From NCBI GenBank assembly GCA_035048485.1, contig CM068586.1, positions 47,629,215-47,693,214 on the forward strand: 64,000 nucleotides of DNA. The letters run 5' to 3'. The notes under the pieces were generated by a model. It was given only the letters and a program-made list of their open reading frames with translations, did no database searches and had not been told where the DNA came from. Below, one piece after another: positions 1-11,100 of this stretch. This DNA comes from Pteria penguin. Lineage: Eukaryota > Mollusca > Bivalvia > Pterioida > Pteriidae. Every line of letters starts with the position of its first letter. The first letter of the stretch is position 1. A program made the translations under genes and the position numbers.

Positions 1-312
1 GTGTCAATTTAGTCTAGCACCTTTTACCATGCTCGGGTAGAACGCCTCCCGATCGACCCCTTATTTTATTTGTAGTTTAAAATAAAATTATAAACATGTT
101 GGTGGTTTTTTAAAGTTTTGATGGAGGGAGAAAGCAAAAAGACGCCTCATCGATCATTATTACTATTGAAGTATCACAACCTCAAAGAATGATTAATGCC
201 GACCATGTTTGACTGAAATTCGCCTTCTTTTGGAAAGGTATATCCTGTTTCTGAAACTAGCTGTCAAATTCTCCACTTTTTCTGTGTTCGCTTTTCAGGA
301 ACAAAAGCCCCA

Positions 313-314
<2 letters not shown>

Positions 315-368
<54 letters not shown>

Positions 369-390
369 ACACACACACACACACACACAC
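315..390. repeat. (CA)n microsatellite
   Basis: About 38 dinucleotide units, with one interrupting CT near 361. Nothing else is recognised in 1-530. Confidence 0.97.
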
Positions 391-530
391 TTTTGGACCT
401 GTTTTGGGTCTAATGTAATAAGGTCTCATTCCGTATTACTTCAGCATTTTTAGAAAAATTTACAATCTGCTCTGGCAGAGATTATAATTTATATTAAACA
501 TCTTAATAGTCCTCCGAAGGGAAGTGTCAT

Positions 531-778
531 AAAACAAAGAACAATTAACTCAGTATTCACAATATTTCGGTCTCCTGACCTTCTTCTAGTGAATTTTATT
601 GGTATTGGTGGCTTAAGCTATGTAATATCCATCATATTTCATAACCGATATATATCGGTTATCGGTTATGAAATATGATGGATATTACATAGCTTAAGCC
701 ACCAATACCAATAAAATTCACTAGAAGGTGGTCAGGAGACCGAAATATTGTGAATACTGAGTTGATTGTTCTTTGATT
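531..778. repeat. Long near-perfect hairpin (foldback element, about 248 bp)
   Basis: The left arm (caaagaacaat.aactcag... from 531) is the reverse complement of the right arm ending near 778. It has only a few mismatches over about 110 bp and a short AT-rich centre near 645-660. It has the form of a foldback MITE. No coding potential. Confidence 0.88.
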
Positions 779-848
779 AATTTATAAGCTGTTTATATGT
801 CCTTGTGACTATCGAAAATGTTCAATAATAAAGGTATGTCAGTATCAC

Positions 849-884
849 CAGGGACGTATATATCTTTGGATATATACGTCCCTG
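849..884. mobile_element. Mini-palindrome element, CAGGGAC type, 36 bp
   Basis: A near-perfect palindrome opening CAGGGACGTATATATC and closing with its reverse complement. It is flanked by GTATCAC (842-848) and GTATCAT (885-891), a 7-bp target-site duplication with one mismatch. Confidence 0.75.
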
Positions 885-1220
885 GTATCATACACTGCTA
901 AAAATGACCATAATAGATATATTTACAATGATGAGAAAACAGAGACAAAGACTATTTTCTCTCAAATTTAATGAAGTGGACGGTGTATTTCGATTACATA
1001 ATTTGTCTTTTGTATGGGAATTATCACTAGGTGACGGTGTAATCGGTGGAACGCCTAGTCTTGTTAGGTTAAGTCAAGTTAAGTCGCTCCAAAATAAAAT
1101 CGCTCTGCGATGTCAAAATAAGTCACCCATAGTGATAGGTTTCAAATGATTTTACTGTTCTCTCATAAATGTACCAATCAAAATTCAGTTGAGATGTATG
1201 AGTAGAGGTAATCTAGTTAG

Positions 1221-1405
1221 AAAATTTGATAACGATAGAAGAGATGGGATTGAATAACAACAGAGACATATATGTGTATATATGTCTCTGATAACAATAA
1301 TTAATATACAGAATAAATTTTGTTTGCTTATTCAATAGAAAAGTTGATAACTAGAGAAGAAAAGGGATTGAATAACAATAATATACAGAATAAATTTTGT
1401 TTATC
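1221..1405. repeat. Local tandem duplication, one copy filled and one empty
   Basis: The segment around 1221-1325 recurs at about 1330-1405 (shared gggattgaataacaa, then atatacagaataaattttgt). The first copy carries a 30-bp palindrome insertion; the second is uninterrupted. Confidence 0.85.
1261..1290. mobile_element. Mini-palindrome element, CAGAGAC type, 30 bp
   Basis: A palindrome opening CAGAGACATATA and closing TATATGTCTCTG, flanked on both sides by an identical ATAACAA (1254-1260 and 1291-1297). The neighbouring duplicate at about 1372-1378 has a single ATAACAA and no palindrome. Confidence 0.88.
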
Positions 1406-1425
1406 ATCTAAAATCCAGCATACAC

Positions 1426-1573
<148 letters not shown>

Positions 1574-1579
1574 GTCTCT

Positions 1580-2275
1580 GCTTCAAAGAAATAATTTTCG
1601 ATTATATATAAGGAAACAAAAAAGATTCATTCCGAATACTTTACAACTTTCAATATCATACAAATCATTTAATCATTCGTACATACATCACAGATGAATC
1701 ACTGAATAGGATGACTTGACTTGACATCGTGGGACAACATTCAATCATTCATTCATTTTAGCGGGAACTTCTTCCTATGTATAAGAGCAACCCCGGAGGG
1801 TTATTTAATTTGAAGATTTAAGCAAATTTAGAGATGGTTTAAATTAGTATACTGGTAGAATCGTAGATAAGACATAGTGCAAAGCAGTATGGTACATGGA
1901 TTAGCAGATATACACATATGTTAAGTGAACATGCACACAGTTGTTCGGAGTTTGCCCTCTGTAAGCTTGCGTGACAATGCTTCAGACTTTGTGATGCCCT
2001 GCTATAGCGCTACTCAACCCTACCAGTATGGCATATTACAGGCAAATGTGCCGCCATAGAGGGAGGAGCCCGTGTTAAACGGCATGACATCTGTTGTTAC
2101 ACTGTAGTTTATATCAGTCCATTTCTTATTGAATAGATATGCTGCAGATAGTGACCTAACCCATATTTCGCAGAAGGGTTGCACGTTGACAATGATTCGA
2201 AGCGCATATACTAAATTCCTTCCTATTTTCTCTATTTGATTTTTCACTCTATCACTCTCAGTATTCTCAGTCCTG
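1580..2275. other. No recognised feature
   Basis: AT-rich sequence with short open frames that lack codon structure, splice context or recognisable similarity. I see nothing to annotate. Confidence 0.6.
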
Positions 2276-2283
2276 ACCACAAT

Positions 2284-2310
2284 CAGAGACATAGTATATA
2301 TATGTCTCTG
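2284..2310. mobile_element. Mini-palindrome element, CAGAGAC type, 27 bp
   Basis: Ends CAGAGACATA...TATGTCTCTG, flanked by an identical CCACAAT on both sides (2277-2283 and 2311-2317). It is inserted just outside the left end of the 2321-4953 element. Confidence 0.85.
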
Positions 2311-2396
2311 CCACAATTGACCACTTTCCAATTCCGCGCCCACTAGCGGATTTCCCGCGGCTCCAAAACAATATGGCGGTATAAGTGGACAAATGT

Positions 2397-2873
2397 TATA
2401 TATAGTTTATTATCAAAAGCAATACTGCTTATAGATATACAATTGGCAAGTCTACATAAATAATACATAACAAGGTCAAGTATATGAATGGTTTACACAA
2501 TAACAAATATAAGTTACAAATTACATAATCAAATACAAAACAGAGTTATACATTTTGTCTTACATTAAAAGCTTGTTTGATGTATTTTCCAATATTGCAC
2601 AATTCTGTCTCATTTTCAGAGCTTAATAACTGAACTAATTTAAAGACGGAGGGTTTTCGAAAATAGTAAGGTTTCAAAAATTTAATTCTTAAGTTATAAT
2701 AAGCGGGACATTTTAACATAAAATGAAATTCATCTTCTATGTCAAATTTACATAGAGGACATATACATCTTTCTAAAGGTACATTTTTATAACGACCAGT
2801 TTCGATACACAAACAATGAGATGAAAGACGGAGTTTACATATAAGCTTCTTGTATTGATTATAGATTGGTTTT
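2397..2873 (-). pseudogene. LINE 3'-end fragment (C-terminal zinc knuckle of a non-LTR retrotransposon)
   Basis: On the minus strand from 2878 an open frame of 110 codons reads KLICKLRLSSHCLCIETGRY, then a C-x2-C-x8-H-x4-C knuckle (CPLCKFDIEDEFHFMLKC) and AYYNLRIKF. This is the pattern at the C-terminus of many metazoan LINE reverse transcriptases. The insertion interrupts the left arm of copy A and is flanked by GACAAAT on both sides, consistent with a 5'-truncated LINE insertion. RT and endonuclease are absent. Confidence 0.65.
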
Positions 2874-3633
2874 GACAAATACGTTACTATGCGTGAATCT
2901 CGTCAATCATTACGGGAGTGGGTTTTTTTTTTGATAAATAAATGACTGTTTAGCGTAAAATAAAATAAAATGAAATTATTCATATGGACGTATCTTCCTG
3001 TTTTCATGAATTGTAGCTTGTAGTACCAACAGACATTAGTCAAATTTGGTCATATTTTGTGACAGATGTTAGCCGCTTTGTCACCTGTATCTCCAGGTTC
3101 CCCCAACAAATGCGACATTCCTTAATTAAAATGCCGTCTGTACTATATTAATTGGCTTTTTGGGTATAAGTCGGCAGTTTGAGCCGATGATCCGTATTTG
3201 CTAGTGTCATGTGTTACCTTTGTGTTGAATGGGACAACTTAATTAATTAACGGTACATACAAATGTGCGTGAGGGCAGTAGAACCGCATTGCAATCTGAG
3301 TGATTTTGGACAAAACTGATTTCAAGTTACCTCTGTGGATTGCGTGTGTATATTTGATAACCTGGTGTTTTAAAGTTACCTTTATGGGTTGTGTATATAT
3401 ATTTAATAACATGGTGTTAATGAAAAGGATATATTTGTCCATTCCCGGTAGCAATATATATGTCTATACGTCCCTTTTACTTTTTGAGAATTGCAGAGCC
3501 CCCCGCCCCTTTTTTTTTTCTTTTACATATTTTCTGAAATTACACAGCCATTTCTCAAACATTTCTGTAATAATCTTGAGAAACTGTTTATAATATCGGT
3601 GATCATAGAATTCGGAACAACTATGTATATTTA

Positions 3634-4034
3634 CAGGGATTTGTATATTAAGTCCCTGATATCTCGTTATCCAGACTTTTAAATGATATTCTGGACTGAG
3701 ACCGATTCCGATCACTTTACACAGATTTGACACCTTCTATACTAGAAGGTTACCTACTTCGACTTCTCCATATATAGATACATATGGAATTCACACGATT
3801 TGACTCTTTCTACGGGGTATATGTGACGGGTGTTGCTAGCAAGCAGGAGATGCTCACTCTCCCCGGGCACCTGATCTCACTCCATCACAGGGGTTCACAT
3901 ATGCTCTTCAAGTAGACATATTTTGTTATTTTCCATTTGTTTTTCATTTTCACTGATTTTGTATGTCCTATGGTTTCATGATTTTTGGACTTGTGGTTTG
4001 GATTTATCCATCATCTTTACATGTTATATGTCCC
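3634..4034. mobile_element. About 400-bp TIR element with CAGGGA ends inside copy A
   Basis: Copy B lacks this block at the matching point. It opens CAGGGATTTGTATATTAAG and closes ATATGTCCCTGCTG, with ATATTTA before and ATATCTA after (possible 7-bp duplication, one mismatch). It contains the dispersed motif caggagatgctcactc, also seen near 35800. Confidence 0.55.
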
Positions 4035-4510
4035 TGCTGATATCTATAATTCTACAATAATAAGTTAATCATAGCTTGACAACATAGTGTCTGACTGAAA
4101 ACTTTACAAAAAAAGTAAATAGATAAATGAGTAAATAAAAATATTTGAATTTATCATGTCTACGCCCCTGATATTACTAAACGTTAAATAATTAAGCTGT
4201 CCCAATTAAGACAAAGGTAACAAATAATATTAGCAAATACGGATCATCGGGTCAAACTGCTGAGTTATATCCAGTAAACCCATTACGTAATACAGTAAGG
4301 ACGGCAGTTTAAGGAATGTCGCATTTGACTTTTGCTAGGGAAACCTGGAGATACAGGTGACAAACCGGCTTAATTCCTGTCACAAAATATTACCAAATTT
4401 GACTAATTTCTCTTAGTAGTACAAATTACTACAACTCATGAAAACATGAAGACACAGTCATATGAATAATGTAATTTTAACATATCTACGCTACACAGTC
4501 ATCTATAGAT

Positions 4511-4832
4511 AGTTTTCAATGAGTCAAAAATTGGAGTTACCTCCCGTAGTCAGCCATGTTTTGGGTCAAAGAAGAGATTTTCATTCATAGTATTACCACT
4601 TTCAAAACCATTGTGTGGAGAGGGTTTTCATAGTTTTGCAACAAAATAAACAGTTTTGAAATAATTTATATCTAAAAATTTATTGGTTTATAAGCAATTT
4701 ACATTTTCAAAAATGATTTTAAAGAAATTTAGTCTGTATCTTTGTTGATTAAAGCACAAAACTTCACATTCTGACCCACAAAATGGCTGACCGCGGGAGA
4801 TAACTCCTGTGAATTTTCACTAAGTGAAAACT
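4511..4832. mobile_element. MITE (about 322 bp) nested in the right arm of copy A
   Basis: Terminal inverted repeats start agttttca..., including ggagttacctcccg.gtcagccat on the left and its reverse complement atggctgac.gcgggagataactcc on the right. It is absent from the left arm of the host element. Confidence 0.72.
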
Positions 4833-5135
4833 ATTTATTCATAAAAAAAACCAGTCCCGTAATGATTGATTAGATTCACGCATAGTAGCATATGTCCACT
4901 TATACCGCCATTTTGTTTTGGAGTCCGCTACGGGGCGCGGAATTGGAAAGTGGCCAAAGTGGAGCAGTCGAGAGCAACTTTACTTGGGGGCGACTTAACT
5001 TTAGAACGACTTAACCGTAGACCGGCTGCATAACTTCCGGTCGATTAGAATTACTCTGTGCAGCTTTCCTCTGACCACCGGCAATTTTTAACATTATCAA
5101 GAGAAACTCGTGTGAATTCTGCTTTAAGAGCTAAA

Positions 5136-5138
5136 ATG
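5136..5138 (+). CDS. LSM2: LSM2 exon 1 coding part (Met codon only, inferred)
   Basis: An ATG sits directly on a strong donor (ATG|gtacgt). Exon 2 of LSM2 begins at Leu2 in phase 0 after a clear acceptor, so the start codon must end an upstream exon. This is the best ATG|GT context I found upstream, and it follows a CpG-containing stretch resembling a housekeeping promoter (about 4960-5135). Another ATG|GT further upstream cannot be excluded without cDNA. Confidence 0.55.
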
Positions 5139-8100
5139 GTACGTATTCTATGTTATTTTGATAAAGTACATAGATGTCATAATCAAGTATTAAGCTAATT
5201 TCTATTGAGACCGTTTCAATAGAAATGAGTAATAAGCCAGTTTTCATGAGGCTTACAATTATTTTAAAATACACACTAGCGGACAGCATTCGGACATCCT
5301 CGACCGTTTCCTGCGTAAAAAAGCTCGGACGTCACTCGTAGCCATTATTTAAAAATAGTTCCTGTAGTTATAGACGCTCGCATGTGTACCAGACAAATAG
5401 GTCAGTGCTTAGCGCGTAATAAAGACGGTAGAAGACTTTCATAATTCAACGGACTTAAATTAAACATTAATCCCAAACTCTTGCAGCTTTCATTACTTTC
5501 CTTGACATAGATGACATAGATTGTGTACTGGATTACTTTTAACATCGCTGATATATTACTGAGTACAATGCCGGAAACCGATTGATGCATGGAATCGATG
5601 TAAGTCATTCCGCAGAGTGACGTCCGAGTCTTTTTACTTAGGTACAAGTAAAGGGCGAGGTTGTTCAGAATGTAGCGGACAGATCAACCAGATAGAGAAA
5701 GTCCAACGTAGAGCGGCACGATTCGCTACAAGGAACTACTGGGATAGGAAAGCAGACAGCGTCACCAACATGGTCAACTCCCTGTGATCGGAACCGCTAA
5801 GGATCAGAAGAGTCAAGATTCGCCTTCTGTAGCTGTTCAAGATCCAACACAATCTAGTGCCCATTCCAGCAGAACAATACCTGATCCAGACAGACACCAG
5901 GACAAGGGGACAACATACCTTTCACATCCCACAGTGAAAAAGGATGTATACTGGTTCTCCTTCTTCCCGCGTACTATCAGGGATTGGAACAGACTTCCAT
6001 CAGCAATGACATCAGCATGTTCCTTGGAGGACTACCGGACTGCAATGGGCAACATATCACCTGTGAACTTCAGCTTAGGATGAGGATCAAAGGTTTTAAC
6101 TTTTTAACTGTATCATACTGCGCCTGTGAGGCTTTTATCTTGACTGCCATATGAAGTATAACGCTCAACTTTTGAGTACACTTCGTATTGGAGGAAGAAA
6201 TACTACATTGTACTATAATACGTAATAGTATTCTTCTTCTTCCAATATGAAGTATACTTAAACAAACAAGAAGTCTGAAATTACTAATATCTCTTTCTTT
6301 TATATTCTAACAACAGTACATTTATATTATCTTATCATATTTCATTTTAAAAAATTCCCAATTTGGAGCAAAAAGGCCACAAAATTCCCAATTCCAATGC
6401 CATGGGCCATGTTCCCAAAGTAGTGAAAAAAAGCCCTGTGATGTTCTGCAACCTGGGAGATCTCGTTTTAGGAAGCCTACGAGTCCTATTGGCATTCGCT
6501 GTGATGGCATCATTGTGCTTGTTCCACTTCATGTTGCTGCTGATTGTAACTCCCAGGTACTTGCTTGAGTCCACTACTTCTAACTTACAGCTGTGTAGTC
6601 TGTAGTCTGCACTGATTGTTTTCTGCTTTGATGAGACCTGTATGACCACACACTTCTCCGGATGGAAGGACATCTGCCACTCTTCTTCTCACTTCTCAAG
6701 TGCTGTAAATCTTGCTGTAGACTGTTTTTGTCCTCTGTGTTGTTGATCGGGCGGTACAGTAAACAATGATCTGTGAACAACCTGGTTTCTGACTTGGTGA
6801 CTTCTGGGAGGTCATTGTTGAATGTGAGGAAGAGCAGAAGGCCAAGTACTGTTCCCTGTGGTAATTCTGATAGGGCATCTGCACTAGATGAGGCATGGCT
6901 GTTGAGAAGGACTTGTTGTTTTCTGTTGTTCAGGAAGTCCTTAATCCATAGCAGAGTGTTAACGCGTATACCAGTACTGCAGCTTATGTAGCAATCTCTG
7001 GCACCTTGTCAAATGCTTTGAGAAGTCTAGCAGAACCATGTCAACTTGACCTTCTTGGTCTAAAGTGCGGGTAATACTGTCTATGGTAATGGCTAGCTGA
7101 GTTTCACAGGAACACTTGGATCTGAAGCCCTGTTGACTGTTGCTGAGAATAGAGTGCTAGTCGAAGTGGTCCATTACCTGGCTGTGGATGATGTGTTCCC
7201 GTAATTTACAGGAGATGGAGGTCATGGAGACTAGTCTGTATTTAGAGGCCTGATGCTTATCACCTTTCTTGTATACTGGAACCATAGAAGCTGATTGCCA
7301 GTCGTCTGGAATGGTGCCTGAATCCAATGAGATCTGGAAGACTTCGGTCAATGCTGGAGCTATTGTGGTCTGTATACTCATGTAGAAACCTGGCTTGGAT
7401 TCCATCTGGTCCTGTTGCTTTGTGGGAGTCGATGTTCCTGAGTAACTTGTGGACTCCTGCTTGGCTGACTTGGATTGAAGGCATCGCTGGATAAGGATTT
7501 GCGCCATTGTTTGGCATCCATGTGATATCCTCCCTGGTATAGACGGAATCAAATTGCTGGTTGAGTATTTCCATTTTGGTTTCAGTATCACTGTATTACT
7601 GTTATTATTAAAATTACTTTTGACATCAGGAACAGGTCAAACTCTGTTGTCTGTCTGTCTCTCTCTGAAATCTCTGAAATCTAAAATCTCTAAAATCTGA
7701 AAAAAATAATATTTTTGTACAATTTGATGGCAAGATATATCAACAAATAGTTGGGATTCCTATGGGTACTAACTGCGCGCCTGTGATAGCAGATTTATTT
7801 CTTTATTGTTATGAGAGGGATTTTATGGTTTCTATTCAAAAATCAAAACGTTTTGACCTCATTGACAAATTTAATAATACTTGCAGATATCTGGATGACA
7901 TTTTGGTTATCGACAACCCTGAATTTGAACAATTTATATCAGAAATATATCCACCAGAGCTTACATTGAATAAAGCTAATACTTGAGATAAATCTACACC
8001 TTTCTTAGATTTAAACACCAAAATTATCAACCACCTAATATATACTAATATTTATGATAAACGTGAGGATTTTGGATTTCCTATTGTAAATTTCCCTTAC

Positions 8101-11100
8101 TTGGATGGCGATGTCCCTCGACTCCCATCATATGGTATCTATATATCTCAATTAGTTCGATTTGTCAGAGGCTGCACCGATGTTTTGGACTTTCATAAAC
8201 GAAATTTACAAATTACTACTAAACTTTTAACTCAGGGTTACAGATATCACAAGCTAAGAAAAACATTCGGCAAATTCTTCAGATCTTATTCAGAACTTTT
8301 ATCTAAATTTGGAAATATTTCTTTTCAACAGTACGTATCCAATGGTATTTCCCATCCTAATTTTTATGGTGATCTCGTATATAAACTAAGAAAAGTAAAA
8401 GGCTCCGATAACATTATTATATCATGTAATAAAATAGTCAAACGTCTTCTAAATAGACAATATGATATTGAGATCATCAAAAAGACTATAGGTCTTGTAT
8501 TTGGCCCTTCTACAGCCTTATGCAGACTTTTACTTGAACGTTGCACGCTGACTTACAGGGTGGTGGGGACTATATGACGGGCCTTGTCCAAACCTCTTTC
8601 AGAGGAGACATGGTCCTGAACCTCATCCCCTCTGACTGTTAGTCAGGACTCCTACAGATCTAGGGTCTTAGCTCGCTTTCAGACTGGCAGAGCACGGTTT
8701 ATCATGTTGATGTCGCATATATTTTTATACGATTATGTGTTTTACAATACCTTACGTGTTTATATTTTTATGACCTCTCAATATGCGATACCTGTTGACC
8801 CTTGTTCTTTACATGGAGGATTATTTATAAATTTTTAAATTTACGTCCTTTGATTGTTCTGCTGTAACGGTGAGTGGGAAGGTGGGCCCATAAACCGGTT
8901 AACCACACCATTTGTTTGGCTTTTGTCAAATTAAATGACCGTCCTAAGTCGGTATCGTAATTGCACTACTATCAAATATTTTTGTAATGTGTTATATGTT
9001 CTAGTATATTATTTATATTCATGTATTGTATAGCTCCATGGTGACTTCTGCCTCATAACTGAGCCAGTAACTCCTCTTTTTTCTTGCCTAAGTAGGCAAG
9101 TAAGTTCATTGACATCAGGAACATCTGTCGTCTGTCTGTCTCTTTCTGATAGTTCTCGTCTAAGTAGGCGTGTAATTTCATTGACATCAGGAACAGGTCA
9201 AACTCTGTCGTCCGTCTGTCTGTCTCTGAAAGTTCTTGCCTAAGTAGGCAAGTAATTTAATTTTTTTCTAAAAGTAGTCTGAGATACTCCGCCCCTTCTC
9301 CCACTTTTGATATCGGCAGTTTGTAAAATTCCAACTTTTGATGAACAAAGTCTCTCTGACCCTCTCCCACAAACCGCTGGTATCAAAAATGTGAGAAGGG
9401 CAGAGAATCTCAGACTAATCTAAAACCCATGTGACACAGTTGATGAAATGTTGGCTTGTGACAGAATGGTCCTGGTTTGATCCCTGCCATGTGCACACCA
9501 GTGTCCTGTCTTTCGGTTGAGACAGTAAATACAGGTCCCATATACCGGTAATAGGTGTGGTACTTGAAAGATCCCTCGCTGCTTCGAGAGGGCCTTTTGC
9601 AAGTTAGAAATTTCTATGCAATGCATCAGACAGATGCTGTCACCATGTATGTGAAATAATCATGGAGTGACGTAAAAGAATAATCAATTAATAATTAGTC
9701 AGTCATATTTTCTAAGAGCAGGGCTTTCACACCCCTTTTTGGAACAGGACCAACGCCCTTGTAATTGTGAAAATCAGCGGCACTTTTCATAAATTTTGGA
9801 ACCTCACTATGCCCTCTAAATTCCAATGTCTCTTGTTTTTAACTTCATCTGAAGTACAGCAAGGTTACTTTATTTCATATTTTGAACTAAAAAAAGAGTC
9901 TGCTGTCAGGGATATTGACCAAAAATCATTCGAGTCAGGAGAATCGTGATCATTCGAGTCAGAAGTATCGTGATCATTTGAGTCAGGAGAATCGTGATCA
10001 TTCGAGTCAGAAGTATCGTGATCATTTGAGTGAGGAGAATCGTGATCATTCGAGTCAGGAGAATCATGATCATTCGAGAAAGGAGAATCATGATCATTTG
10101 AGTCAGGAGAATTGTGATCATTCGAGTCAGAAGTATCGTGATCATTTGAGTGAGGAGAATCGTGATCATTCGAGTCAGGAGAATCATGATCATTCGAGAA
10201 AGAAGAATCGTGATCATTCGAGTCAGGAGAATTGTGATCATTCGTGTCAGAAGAATGGTCTAAATAACATTATAATTCAGCTGTTAATCATCATCATGTG
10301 AACATTGATTGTCACTTAACTAGCAATGGATGTGGCGACACTAGTGTCACAGCTAGTACTGGTATCTCAATTCTCATGAAGCTTCTGTTGCTTTCTACCA
10401 CAGTTATCTGGAGGTAGCTTTTTCCAATAATGTTTGAATTGTGCAACATTTTTGACACCAAAGCATAATTGATTTGTAGGTTTTGATCTACAAACGTAGA
10501 CTAGATTTTTATGCCCACAGATTGATGGATTGGGGGCATATTGTGTTTGTCCTGTGTGTTTGTTTGTTTGGTTGTCTTTCTGTTGTCATCTTTAACCTTG
10601 ACTATAACTTTTGACATGCATACTCAACTAATGAAGCCCTTTCAAATGACACCGAGGTTGGTGACCTTTTGACCTTGACAATGACCTTTACGCTAAATAT
10701 AACTTTTTGGACTTCAGTGCCACTGTGGGCATTAGTGTTTCATAAACACAGCTTGTTTATTTTGTTGAAATTCTGAAACTAGGTTTATAATTGAAGATAT
10801 CAAAACAAACAGAACATACATTATTTAATGGGAATATAACTGCATAAATGAAATGGATCGATCATCATTAATACAAAAATCAGAAAAACAAACAGGTGAG
10901 ATGGCTAGGACAAATGTACACTATGGTTATCAAATTGCTTACTTGCAATGGTATAACACACAGTTATCAGGTAGATAAAACACATCTTTGAATTGTACAC
11001 ATATATTGATTGATAGTTTTGATCTTTTATCAAATTAGAGCACATACAAATGTACCGTTATCTGCAGATGATATTGACAACTTTCAGGATATACTGGCAT

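Larger units (their letters stand above)
2321..4953. mobile_element. Long-TIR DNA element, copy A (about 2.6 kb, non-autonomous)
   Basis: The outer end ccactttccaattccgcg at 2321 is inverted at about 4936-4953. Inversion continues through the segment with atgcgtgaatct and cattacgggag (about 2888-2925 versus 4855-4885) and the long block 2985-3240 versus 4190-4500. The middle is unique and shows no transposase. The same family recurs as copy B in COQ4 intron 1. Its left arm is broken by a LINE fragment and its right arm by a MITE. It ends 182 bp upstream of the LSM2 start codon. Confidence 0.82.

Noticed and set aside
904..1149. 81-codon plus-strand frame
   Set aside because: No recognisable domain, no splice signals, AT-rich composition like surrounding non-coding DNA.
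9930..10255. CRISPR-like array
   Set aside because: Units are contiguous without unique spacers, and the window is eukaryotic.
9906..10301. Frames of Ser/Gln/Asp-His repeats and Ile-Leu-Thr-Arg-Met repeats
   Set aside because: 24-bp minisatellite open on both strands; no flanking exon structure.
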